Assembly: GCF_040544555.1 (NCBI RefSeq)
Contig: NZ_JBEPKD010000022.1
Span: forward strand, 5,895 to 69,894
Direction of reading: 5' to 3'
DNA length: 64,000 nt
From: Halalkalibacter oceani
GTDB taxonomy: Bacteria > Bacillota > Bacilli > Bacillales > Bacillaceae_D
Each line of letters begins with the position of its first letter. Position 1 is the first letter of the stretch. Made by a program: the position numbers and the translations under genes. The notes beneath the pieces were generated by a model that saw nothing but the letters and a program-made list of their open reading frames with translations, was not told the DNA's origin and did no database searches. Shown here in pieces: positions 42,691-51,285 of this stretch.

Positions 42691-44457
42691 ATGAGAAAAG
42701 ATATTCAATGCGATGTGCTTGTCATCGGCGGTGGAGCCGCAGCCGGAAAAGCGGCGATCGCCGCGCATGACAGCGGGGCTTCGGTAGCCGTTGTCATGAA
42801 GGGCGCATTTGGAACGAGCGGGGCAAGTGCCTACAAAATAGCGGAGATTCTAGGTTATAACGTTGCTGATGGGCAAGCCGACCCTGAAGACTCACCGGAA
42901 GTCCATTACGCCGATGTTATGCGGGCGGCGGCCGGAATGGCTGATCCTGAGCTGGCGAAAGTGTTGACGGATGAATCAATTGAAACGCTGCGGGATTTGG
43001 AAAGGTTAAACATTCCCTTCCATAAAAATGAAGATGGCAGTTATTTTGAAGTGTTAGGCTGCTTTGCGACGAAGCCGCGAATGCATTTAATTCCCGGGCA
43101 TGCTGAACCGATCGTTCATGCGCAAAAGGAGGAGATTTACAAGCGGGGCATTCCGGTATATGAATGGACGATGTTAACGAAGTTTCTCGTCGAGAACAAC
43201 CAGGTTTGCGGGGCGGTCGGTCTTAATCGCCAGGGGGAAACCGTTGTCTTTCAGGCGAAGGCGATTATTATGGGCACAGGCGGTGCCGGGCAATTATTCT
43301 CTTATAATATTAATCCGTCCGATATTACCGGCGACGGCTATTCACTTGGGTTTAAAGCGGGAGCCGAGCTGATTAACATGGAATTTATGCAGGCCGGACC
43401 GGGGTTGATCTATCCGTGCAAAAATATGTTTAATTCATGGCTGTGGGCGCTTCATCCAGAGGTGACAAATGGCCGGGGCGAACATTTTATACGAAACTAT
43501 TTGCCGGAAGGAATGACGGTTGAACGCTGTATGGATTTACGTTCAGGTCACTATCCATTTTCAAGCTATGACGGTTCGCAATGGATTGATGTCTCGATTC
43601 AGACTGAGATCAAGGAAGGCAGGGGGGGGCCGCATGGCGGGGTGATCGTTGACTTTACAAAGATTGATTTGGATAAACTGCCGCATAATGCCCGCGGCGA
43701 GGAGATTCGCAAGTCATGGAACATTACGGTAAACTGGCTGATTGAAAATCGCGATCTCGATTTGCGAACGACCCCGGTTGAGGTGGCGATATTAGGGCAT
43801 GCGATCAATGGCGGTTTATTGATTGATGAACATGGATGCACGACGATCAAAGGACTGTACGCCGCCGGAGAAACATCGGGTGGACCGCATGGAGCCGACC
43901 GGCTGGGCGGAAATATGGTGCTGACTTGTCAGGTTTACGGGAAGCGTGCAGGACTGGCGGCGGCTGAATTCATCAAACAGGTTGAGGCATTGCCTGTGCC
44001 GGCCGAGCAGGTAACAGGAGAAACCGAGCGCCTGCAAATGCTTCTTGACAAACAAGGAACGGTAAAGCCGCATCATCTTAAAAAGCAATTGCAGGAAATT
44101 ATGTGGAAGTATGTCCTCGTGACGCGCAGCGAGGAAAGCTTAACGACAGCGATTGAAAAGCTGCAGGAACTTCGCCGGACGTTTGAAATGGATATCGTCG
44201 TTAACAATCGCAAAGAGCTGACGCACGCGATTGAAGCGGAAAACTTACTGTTAATCGGTGAAATTATTTCACGGGTGGCGCGGATGAGAAAAGAAACACG
44301 CGGCAGCCACTTCAGAGTTGATTATCAAAAGCGCGATGATGAGCAGCATTTATACCGGATCGCCACAAGGCTGGAGGGAGAGGAGATCAAGCACCGGAAA
44401 ATCGCCAGTGATCCTGAGACGGTAAGGAGGTTCCCGTATGACATTGTCCACGCTTAA
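42691..44457 (+). CDS. FAD-dependent fumarate reductase/succinate dehydrogenase-like flavoprotein
   Basis: A 588-residue flavoprotein. The N-terminal FAD motif is DVLVIGGGAAAGKAAIAAH; near the end of the FAD domain GLYAAGETSGGPHGADRLGG is typical of the FRD/SdhA/AprA family. A helical C-terminal domain follows (from about 450). No iron-sulfur or membrane-anchor subunit is encoded next to it, unlike true succinate dehydrogenase. It may reduce or oxidise an unsaturated acid before or after CoA activation. It ends within the enoyl-CoA hydratase gene by a 20-base overlap. Confidence 0.85.
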   Translation: MRKDIQCDVLVIGGGAAAGKAAIAAHDSGASVAVVMKGAFGTSGASAYKIAEILGYNVADGQADPEDSPEVHYADVMRAAAGMADPELAKVLTDESIETLRDLERLNIPFHKNEDGSYFEVLGCFATKPRMHLIPGHAEPIVHAQKEEIYKRGIPVYEWTMLTKFLVENNQVCGAVGLNRQGETVVFQAKAIIMGTGGAGQLFSYNINPSDITGDGYSLGFKAGAELINMEFMQAGPGLIYPCKNMFNSWLWALHPEVTNGRGEHFIRNYLPEGMTVERCMDLRSGHYPFSSYDGSQWIDVSIQTEIKEGRGGPHGGVIVDFTKIDLDKLPHNARGEEIRKSWNITVNWLIENRDLDLRTTPVEVAILGHAINGGLLIDEHGCTTIKGLYAAGETSGGPHGADRLGGNMVLTCQVYGKRAGLAAAEFIKQVEALPVPAEQVTGETERLQMLLDKQGTVKPHHLKKQLQEIMWKYVLVTRSEESLTTAIEKLQELRRTFEMDIVVNNRKELTHAIEAENLLLIGEIISRVARMRKETRGSHFRVDYQKRDDEQHLYRIATRLEGEEIKHRKIASDPETVRRFPYDIVHA

Positions 44458-45211
44458 CACGTTGCTGACCAAAAGAGAAGATGCGGTATTTACCGTCACG
44501 GTAAACCGCGCTGATAAATTGAATGCGTTTAACCCGGAGGTTTTGAGTGAGCTGAATCAGGTGCTTGACCGGATTGAGAAGGAGGAGACGCTCAAGGTCG
44601 TCATCATAACCGGAGCCGGCGAAAAAGCATTTGTCGTCGGCAATGATCTCGAGCAATTGGCTAAGCTCGACCCAGTAGCAGCCTATGAGCAAATGCGCCT
44701 TGGCCAACGGACTTTTTTACGGATTCATGAATTTCCGAAGCCGGTGATCGCGATGGTTAATGGCTACGCGCTCGGAGGTGGCTTTGAGCTGGCGCTTTCC
44801 TGCGACTTGATCGTTGCATCTGAAAAAGCGACGTTCGGATTTCCGGAAATTAACTTAAATACGATGCCTGGCTGGGGAGGAACACAGCTTGCCGCCAAGA
44901 AGCTCGGCTTGAATAGGGCGAAGGAAATGATTTTAACGGGAGCATATTACCCGGCAAATGTCTGCGCGGAGTTTGGTTTTCTAAACCGGATCGTCAGACA
45001 TGAACAGCTGGAAAGAGAGACGATGGCTTTAGCGGATCAGCTCGCTGAAAAAGCGCCATTTCCTTTAAAAATAGCAAAGGAGGCGATCAATAAAGGAGCA
45101 GAGCTCAATCTTTCAGACGGCTTCCAATTTGAAGCCCACGCTTATGCTGTCAATTACAGCGCCCCGCACACAGAGGAAGGATTTGCGAAATTTCTCACCC
45201 GCACGAAATAA
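44438..45211 (+). CDS. Enoyl-CoA hydratase/isomerase
   Basis: A 257-residue crotonase-fold protein. The CoA/oxyanion region reads VIAMVNGYALGGGFELALSCD, and the second catalytic area GFPEINLNTMPGWGGTQ contains the Glu of hydratases. GTAAGGAGG lies upstream of the ATG, which overlaps the flavoprotein gene. It hydrates 2-enoyl-CoA to (3S)-hydroxyacyl-CoA in the cluster's pathway; no hydroxyacyl-CoA dehydrogenase is nearby. Confidence 0.92.
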   Translation: MTLSTLNTLLTKREDAVFTVTVNRADKLNAFNPEVLSELNQVLDRIEKEETLKVVIITGAGEKAFVVGNDLEQLAKLDPVAAYEQMRLGQRTFLRIHEFPKPVIAMVNGYALGGGFELALSCDLIVASEKATFGFPEINLNTMPGWGGTQLAAKKLGLNRAKEMILTGAYYPANVCAEFGFLNRIVRHEQLERETMALADQLAEKAPFPLKIAKEAINKGAELNLSDGFQFEAHAYAVNYSAPHTEEGFAKFLTRTK

Positions 45212-45230
45212 AATACGAGGAGGTTAGGTC

Positions 45231-46442
45231 ATGCTGGAAAATGTCAAGGTGCTCAGCTTTACTCATTTTTTACAGGGACCGTCAGCTGTCCAGATGCTAG
45301 CTGATTTAGGAGCAGAAGTCATTAAAATTGAATCACCTAAAGGAGCGTTTGAACGTCATTGGGCCGGAGCTGAATCTTATCTTGATGACGTAAGCGTGTT
45401 TTTCTTACTCGGCAACCGCAATCAGCGGAGCTTGAGCATTGATTTGCGAACAGATGAGGGCAAAGAGATTATTTACCGCCTCGTCAAAGATGCCGATGTT
45501 GTCGTCGAAAATTTTAGACCGGGTGTCATGGAGCGACTCGGCTTTGGCTATCAGGAGCTGGCCGCGATTAATTCACGGATTGTCTACTGCTCCTGCACTG
45601 GTTACGGCTCGGATGGCCCTTATCAGCAGCGTCCGGGACAGGATTTGCTTCTTCAGGCGATGAGCGGACTGGCGAGCTTGAGCGGTAAAAAAGACGATGC
45701 GCCAGTGCCGGTCGGAACAGCTGCCGTCGATCAGCACGGGGCGGTTCTGGCTGCCTTTGGAATCGTCGCCGCGCTTTATGAACGTGAAAGGACAAAGAAA
45801 GGACGGAAGGTCGAGACCAATTTATTAAACGCCGCCCTTGATTTACAAATCGAGCCATTGACCTATTATTTAAATACCGGCCCGCTTGATGAACGCAGTC
45901 CAACAGGCTTAGGCAGCCGCTTTCACCAGGCTCCTTACGGCATTTATGAAACAGCAAACAGCTGGATTGCGATTTCCCTTACCTCGATTGAAAAGCTGGC
46001 AAAGGTTTGTAAGAGCGCGGTTCTTGCTCAATTTTCAGATAAGGAGCAAATGAGCAGGCGCGAGGAAATCAACAAGAGCGTTTGTGCCGAAATCAAAAAG
46101 AAAACAACGGAAGAATGGTTTGATATTTTTGAAGAAAATCAGATCTGGTACGCGCCGGTTAATGATTATGAGGACGTCGTTCAGGATCCACAGGTCCGCT
46201 GGAACAAAATGATTATGGAGGTGGAGCATCCTGACGTCGGCACAGTAAAGCTATTAAGTCATCCAGTTCGCTACGATGGCGAGGCGCCGCCCGTCAAGCG
46301 CTATCCGCCGCGTTTAGGTGAGCATGCCGCAGAAATTTTACAAAGCTACGGGTACTCGGATGAGGAGATTGCCAGCTTCAAGGAGAAAAACGTCATTACC
46401 TCGTATCACGATCAAGTGAACAAGCAGGTTCGTCCGAAATAG
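45231..46442 (+). CDS. Family III CoA transferase (CaiB/BaiF)
   Basis: A 403-residue CoA transferase. Typical parts are ADLGAEVIKIESPKG, FLLGNRNQRSLSIDL, and GQDLLLQAMSGL with the aspartate that forms the acyl intermediate. The family transfers CoA between organic acids such as carnitine, oxalate, mesaconate or aromatic acids. It is the probable activation step for the acid imported by the TRAP system. GGAGG precedes the ATG. Confidence 0.93.
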   Translation: MLENVKVLSFTHFLQGPSAVQMLADLGAEVIKIESPKGAFERHWAGAESYLDDVSVFFLLGNRNQRSLSIDLRTDEGKEIIYRLVKDADVVVENFRPGVMERLGFGYQELAAINSRIVYCSCTGYGSDGPYQQRPGQDLLLQAMSGLASLSGKKDDAPVPVGTAAVDQHGAVLAAFGIVAALYERERTKKGRKVETNLLNAALDLQIEPLTYYLNTGPLDERSPTGLGSRFHQAPYGIYETANSWIAISLTSIEKLAKVCKSAVLAQFSDKEQMSRREEINKSVCAEIKKKTTEEWFDIFEENQIWYAPVNDYEDVVQDPQVRWNKMIMEVEHPDVGTVKLLSHPVRYDGEAPPVKRYPPRLGEHAAEILQSYGYSDEEIASFKEKNVITSYHDQVNKQVRPK

Positions 46443-46459
46443 GGGAAGCACGGCTTTGA

Positions 46460-46475
46460 TTGTAAACGATTTCAA
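46460..46475 (+). promoter_or_regulatory. LacI-type operator before the acyl-CoA dehydrogenase
   Basis: TTGTAAACGATTTCAA differs at one base from the palindrome before the LacI gene. It lies 37 bases before the start codon. Confidence 0.75.
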
Positions 46476-46511
46476 AGTATGGAATGTGGAAGAAAGGTGG
46501 AGATGATACCG

Positions 46512-47663
46512 ATGGCGATACAATTAACAGAAGAGCAGCAGATGATTCGTAAAATGGTGCGCGAATTTGCGGAAGCGGAAATTGCTCCGGTTGCCGAAAA
46601 GCTGTGGGAAGGGCAAGCCTTTCCGTATGACATCTGGAAAAAGGGCGGGGAGCTTGGCTTGGCCGGCTTCCCGTACCCTGAGGAAGTAGGAGGAGCCGGA
46701 GGTGACTGGCTCTCCTTTACGATTATTTTAGAGGAACTGGCCCGAGTGGATTGTGCCGTGGCGAATGCCTTTATGGCGAATTCGTCGGCCGCTAGCCTGA
46801 TTAACAACTATGGTTCAAAAAAGCTGAAAGAAAGCTACTTGCCGCCGATTTTGACCGGTGAGCAAGTCGGGGCGATCGGCCTTTCCGAACCGAATGCCGG
46901 CTCCGATGCCGCCAATATTCAAACAACAGCCAGGCTTGAAGGGGACGAGTGGGTGATCAACGGTTCAAAGATTTTCATCAGCAACTCCGATAATGACATA
47001 ACGGGGCCTGTCGTCGTTGCTGCTGTGACCGGGAAAAAGCCTGACGGACGGAATCAAATCTCGAACTTTGTCATCCCGAATGGGGTGGCCGGATTTACGT
47101 ATGGCAGAAAGCTGAACAAAATTGGCTGGCGTGCTTCAAGCACCGGAGAATTGTTCTTTGATCAAGTGCGCATTCCGAAAGACCATTTATTAGGTGAAGA
47201 AGGAAAGGGACTGAAGCAAACATTATCCACGATCAGCACAGGGCGGATTTTAATTGGAGCAATGGCGCTTGGAATCATCCAAGGTTCGATCGATCGCAGT
47301 CTGCAATATATGCAGGAACGAAAAACGTTCGGCAAGCCGTTAACCGACTATCAATCGTTGCAATTTGCATTGGCGGACATGGCGACCAATGCCCATGCGG
47401 CACGGCTGATGCTCTATCAGGCGGCGATGCTCAAGGATGAAGGCAAGCCATTTGACCAGGAGTCATCAATGGCGAAGCTGTTCGCAACGGAAAAGGCGAT
47501 GGAAGCTGCGCATCAGGCAATTCAACTCCATGGGGGTTACGGCATCATGTCTGAATATCCGGTCAGCCGAGCGTTCGGTGATGCGAAGGTGCTTGAAATT
47601 GTCGAAGGGACATCAGAAATCCAACGGCTGATTATTTCCCGACATGTTATAGCTGGAAAGTGA
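46512..47663 (+). CDS. Acyl-CoA dehydrogenase
   Basis: A 383-residue FAD enzyme. It starts MAIQLTEEQQMIRKMVREFA, has the substrate-side segment GAIGLSEPNAGSDAANIQTT, and ends with VLEIVEGTSEIQRLIISR, which carries the catalytic Glu region of short-chain members. The ATG at 46512 fits the family start; AAAGGTGG lies 11 bases before it. Electrons would pass to the ETF encoded downstream. Confidence 0.95.
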   Translation: MAIQLTEEQQMIRKMVREFAEAEIAPVAEKLWEGQAFPYDIWKKGGELGLAGFPYPEEVGGAGGDWLSFTIILEELARVDCAVANAFMANSSAASLINNYGSKKLKESYLPPILTGEQVGAIGLSEPNAGSDAANIQTTARLEGDEWVINGSKIFISNSDNDITGPVVVAAVTGKKPDGRNQISNFVIPNGVAGFTYGRKLNKIGWRASSTGELFFDQVRIPKDHLLGEEGKGLKQTLSTISTGRILIGAMALGIIQGSIDRSLQYMQERKTFGKPLTDYQSLQFALADMATNAHAARLMLYQAAMLKDEGKPFDQESSMAKLFATEKAMEAAHQAIQLHGGYGIMSEYPVSRAFGDAKVLEIVEGTSEIQRLIISRHVIAGK

Positions 47664-47676
47664 GGAGAGAACAGCG

Positions 47677-48123
47677 ATGGGACATACGAGAAAACCATTT
47701 GACCAAATGGAGATTGGCACGACTCATGTTGAGATGAGAACGATTACAGAGGAGGATGTCAATACATTTGGCCGGCTTTCCGGTGATTTGAATCCGCTTC
47801 ATATGGATGAAGCATTCGCTACGAAAACGATTTTTCAAAGGCGTGTCGTTCACGGGATGTTTACGGCTGCGATTATTTCGACAGCCCATACGAATTTGAC
47901 TGATCCGGGCTATGTGTACGTCGGGCAGGAGCTGAACTTTAAAGCGCCTGTTTTTATCGGTGATACGATTACCGTGACGCTAACGGTCGTTGAAAAAAAG
48001 CCAAAAAAGAAGATTCTTGTGCTTGAGGCAGTTGTGACAAACCAGGATGAAAAAGTTATCGTCGAAGGACGATCCGCTCTGATGGAGCTAGATGATTTAT
48101 ATACGAGGCGAACGAATTCGTAA
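47677..48123 (+). CDS. MaoC-family (R)-enoyl-CoA hydratase
   Basis: A 148-residue hot-dog protein with the complete hydratase-2 motif GDLNPLHMDEAFA and VVHGMFTAA. GAGGAGAG precedes the ATG. It is closer to PhaJ-type hydratases than the first MaoC protein of the cluster at 42.2 kb. Confidence 0.92.
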   Translation: MGHTRKPFDQMEIGTTHVEMRTITEEDVNTFGRLSGDLNPLHMDEAFATKTIFQRRVVHGMFTAAIISTAHTNLTDPGYVYVGQELNFKAPVFIGDTITVTLTVVEKKPKKKILVLEAVVTNQDEKVIVEGRSALMELDDLYTRRTNS

Positions 48124-48140
48124 AAAGGTGGGGGCTTTGA

Positions 48141-49340
48141 GTGAGAAACGCATGGACATTTACGAGTGCCGGGTCAATTGTCTTTGGCAACGGATCATTG
48201 CAACGGCTTCCGGGAATTGTTGAACGCTTCAAGGTGACGCGCGTAGCGGTAGTAACCGACAAGGGAATCATTCAAGCCGGTTTGCTTCAACCGCTACTAA
48301 CTGTGCTTGAGCAGGCGGACATTCAACCGACGGTTTATCAGCAGGAAACGACGGAGCCGTCCGTCGCATCCGTTTCAGCCTGTTTTACTGAGCTCAAAAA
48401 AAGCAGCCCGGAGCTGTTTATCGCTCTGGGCGGCGGTTCAAGCATCGACTTGGCGAAGATGACCTCTTTATTGCTTTCCCATGGAGGACCGCTTTCAGAC
48501 TATTATGGAGAGAATCGTGTACCGGGAGCGATACGTCCAGTCATCGCCATTCCAACGACAGCCGGGACAGGCGCCGATGTTTCGCCGGTCGCGGTCGTGA
48601 CAGACGATGAGACAAAGCTGAAAATCGGCATCTCCGATCAGAATTTGCGACCCGCTGTCTCGCTTCTCGATCCGGAGCTGACGCTGAAGCTGCCTCCGTA
48701 TTTAACAGCATGTACGGGGATGGACGCGTTATCGCAGGCGATTGAAGCTTACTTCGCCAAGGATCATCGCTATATCGAAGCAGGAGATAACGTCATTTAT
48801 CAAGGAGGAAACCCGCTTTCCGATCAGTTAGCCGAAAAAGCAATTGAATTAATTGGCCGCAATCTTCAGCTTGCTGTTCATCAGGGCAGTCATCTTGAAG
48901 CGAGAGCGAACATGATGTTAGGCAATCTTTTTTCCGCATTGGCATTTACAAACTCGGGGACATCACTGATTCACGCTCTCGCCTATCCGATCTATGAAAT
49001 CAGTGAACGGCCTCATGGCGAGATTATCGCCTTGTTGCTCCCATATGTCATGCAATATAATGCTTCCGTCTGTACAGAGAAGTTTGCGCGAATTGCCGAG
49101 CTGCTTCGGGTGACTACTGGCGGGGAGACCGCCGGGCAAAAAGCTGAGCAGGCCATTTCAGCTGTTTTTCAGCTCGTCGCCGATCTCGGCTTACCGACGA
49201 AGCTGTCGGAAATCGGCATTGAGCATGACGATATTCCCGGGATTGTCGCGAAGGCGCTTCCGCTTGAACGTCTCGTCCGTTTAAATCCGCGAACAGCAGT
49301 AGCTAAAGAGGTTGAAGAAGTGTTATATCAAGCTTTATAA
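48141..49340 (+). CDS. Iron-containing (group III) alcohol dehydrogenase
   Basis: A 399-residue enzyme of the Fe-ADH family with the NAD motif GGGSSIDLAK and the metal-ligand region around ALAYPIYEISERPHGE and the preceding TSLIHALAYP. The GTG start follows AAAGGTGGGGG. It may oxidise a hydroxy acid or reduce an aldehyde; members include 4-hydroxybutyrate dehydrogenase and hydroxyacid-oxoacid transhydrogenase. The substrate is not clear. Confidence 0.92.
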   Translation: MRNAWTFTSAGSIVFGNGSLQRLPGIVERFKVTRVAVVTDKGIIQAGLLQPLLTVLEQADIQPTVYQQETTEPSVASVSACFTELKKSSPELFIALGGGSSIDLAKMTSLLLSHGGPLSDYYGENRVPGAIRPVIAIPTTAGTGADVSPVAVVTDDETKLKIGISDQNLRPAVSLLDPELTLKLPPYLTACTGMDALSQAIEAYFAKDHRYIEAGDNVIYQGGNPLSDQLAEKAIELIGRNLQLAVHQGSHLEARANMMLGNLFSALAFTNSGTSLIHALAYPIYEISERPHGEIIALLLPYVMQYNASVCTEKFARIAELLRVTTGGETAGQKAEQAISAVFQLVADLGLPTKLSEIGIEHDDIPGIVAKALPLERLVRLNPRTAVAKEVEEVLYQAL

Positions 49341-49369
49341 AAGCCGAAAAGAGAAAAGCAGAAGTTTTA

Positions 49370-49385
49370 TTGTGAACGATTACAG
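49370..49385 (+). promoter_or_regulatory. LacI-type operator before etfB
   Basis: TTGTGAACGATTACAG differs at two positions from the consensus TTGTAAACGATTACAA. It lies 22 bases before etfB. Confidence 0.7.
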
Positions 49386-49406
49386 TAAAGAGGAGTGGAG
49401 AAGCGA

Positions 49407-50177
49407 ATGAACATTTACGTCGTCATGAAACAGACTCTTGATACAGAAGAAAGGATCGCGATTGATCAGCAACAAATTGTCACCGAAGGGGCGGAGCTGA
49501 TCATTAATCCGTATGATGAATACGCGATTGAGGAAGCGGTGCAACTAAAAGAAGCGCACGGTGGGGACGTAACGGTTGTAACAGTGGGAAGCAGTATAGC
49601 GGAGAGCGCCTTGCGAACCGCTTTAGCCATCGGAGCTGATAAAGCTGATCTGATTGAGGTCGACGAGCAAACCGAACTCGATTCTGCGGCGACAAGCATG
49701 CTGCTCGCAGCCTATTTTCAAGACCGCGAATATGACCTGATTATAGCCGGAAATGTCTCAATTGACAACGGATCAGGCCAGGTCGGTCCCCGTTTGGCTG
49801 AGGAATTGGCGATTCCGGCTGTGACAACGGCGACGAAGCTTACGGTCAACGAAAACAAGGCGACGGTAGAGCGCGATGTCGAAGGAGATCTGGAAATTGT
49901 TGAAGTTCCTCTCCCGGCCCTCATTACCGCCCAGCAAGGACTGAACGAGCCGCGCTACCCGTCGCTGCCAGGTATCATGAAAGCAAAGAAGAAGCCATTA
50001 ACAGTCCTTGAGCCGGAGGAGCTTGAAGTAGCAGTCGAAGCGCTAAATGCAAAAACGAAAACAATCAAGCGCTATCTTCCACCGGAGAAAAAGACCGGGG
50101 TGATGCTTGACGGAGACATTCAGCAGCAGGTTTCCGAATTAGTCTCGCGCTTAACGACTGAAAAGAACATTTTATAG
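49407..50177 (+). CDS. etfB: Electron transfer flavoprotein beta subunit
   Basis: A 256-residue ETF beta protein with MNIYVVMKQTLDTEERI at the start, INPYDEYAIEEAVQLKE, and the nucleotide-binding segment DNGSGQVGPRLAE. The ATG at 49407 follows AGGAGTGGAG. It accepts electrons from acyl-CoA dehydrogenase together with EtfA. Confidence 0.94.
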   Translation: MNIYVVMKQTLDTEERIAIDQQQIVTEGAELIINPYDEYAIEEAVQLKEAHGGDVTVVTVGSSIAESALRTALAIGADKADLIEVDEQTELDSAATSMLLAAYFQDREYDLIIAGNVSIDNGSGQVGPRLAEELAIPAVTTATKLTVNENKATVERDVEGDLEIVEVPLPALITAQQGLNEPRYPSLPGIMKAKKKPLTVLEPEELEVAVEALNAKTKTIKRYLPPEKKTGVMLDGDIQQQVSELVSRLTTEKNIL

Positions 50178-50191
50178 GAGGAGTGGAGACA

Positions 50192-51172
50192 ATGAGCCAA
50201 AACATGTTTGTTCTTGCTGAAATTCGTCACGGTGCATTGCGCCACGTTTCATTTGAAGCGATTGCGGCGGCAAAGAAACTGACCACAAGCGGCAAAGTAA
50301 CGGCGGTGCTGCTTGGGGAAAAGGTGGAAAGATTCACAGAGCCGTTGTTTCAGTACGGGGCCGACCGTGTGATCATCGCTGAGCATCCGGACTTAGACGC
50401 TTATCGGCCAGAGGCATACAAGCAGGCGCTGCTTCAGATTATTGAAGAGGAGAGACCGGATGGATTCCTTTTTGCCCATACATCCCAGGGGAGAGACCTT
50501 GCGCCAAGAATCGCCACAAGCTTGAAAAACGGTCTAATCTCGGATGTTGTCAAGCTCGAGCTTGTCGATGATCAAGTCGTATTCACTAGGCCGATTTATT
50601 CTGGAAAAGCATTTGAAGAAAAGATAATCGAGGAAGGAATGATCATGGCGACAATTCGTCCGAATAACATCCAGGCGGCAGAAAGCGATCCGTCACGAAG
50701 CGGCGAAATAAAAACGGTTTATCCGGACATAAAAGATTTTCACACTACGATTAAAGATATTGTGGAAAAAACAACGAGCGGTGTCGATCTGACGGAAGCT
50801 AACATTGTTGTCGCCGGCGGGCGCGGTGTCAAAAGCAAGGACGGATTCCGCCCGCTCCAAGAGCTTGCCGATGTACTTGGGGCAGCTGTCGGTGCCTCCC
50901 GCGGAGCATGCGATGCCGACTATTGCGATTATTCCTTGCAAATTGGGCAAACCGGCAAGGTCGTGACCCCTGACCTCTACATCGCTTGCGGGATTTCCGG
51001 AGCGATTCAGCATGTTGCCGGAATGTCAAACTCGAAAGTGATCGTCGCGATAAATAAAGATCCAGAAGCACCGATTTTTTCGATTGCAGATTACGGCATC
51101 GTCGGCGACCTTTTTGAAGTGCTTCCCGTTTTAACGGAAGAATGCAGAAAGGTAGTCGCTAGTAAAGCGTAA
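50192..51172 (+). CDS. etfA: Electron transfer flavoprotein alpha subunit
   Basis: A 326-residue ETF alpha protein. The C-terminal FAD domain has VVAGGRGVKSKDGF, GASRGACDADY, QIGQTGKVVTPDLYIACGISGAIQH (split motif) and VAINKDPEAPIF. The ATG at 50192 follows AGGAGGAGTGGAG. It forms the ETF heterodimer with EtfB. Confidence 0.95.
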   Translation: MSQNMFVLAEIRHGALRHVSFEAIAAAKKLTTSGKVTAVLLGEKVERFTEPLFQYGADRVIIAEHPDLDAYRPEAYKQALLQIIEEERPDGFLFAHTSQGRDLAPRIATSLKNGLISDVVKLELVDDQVVFTRPIYSGKAFEEKIIEEGMIMATIRPNNIQAAESDPSRSGEIKTVYPDIKDFHTTIKDIVEKTTSGVDLTEANIVVAGGRGVKSKDGFRPLQELADVLGAAVGASRGACDADYCDYSLQIGQTGKVVTPDLYIACGISGAIQHVAGMSNSKVIVAINKDPEAPIFSIADYGIVGDLFEVLPVLTEECRKVVASKA

Positions 51173-51285
51173 AACATAGACAGGGAGTGGCTAAAAAAGA
51201 CGGGAAATGCCAAAAGGAAAACAGCCCATTTGGCACCCGTACACTCTCACTAATACAAACATCATCACGAAAAGGAGTGGGAAAG

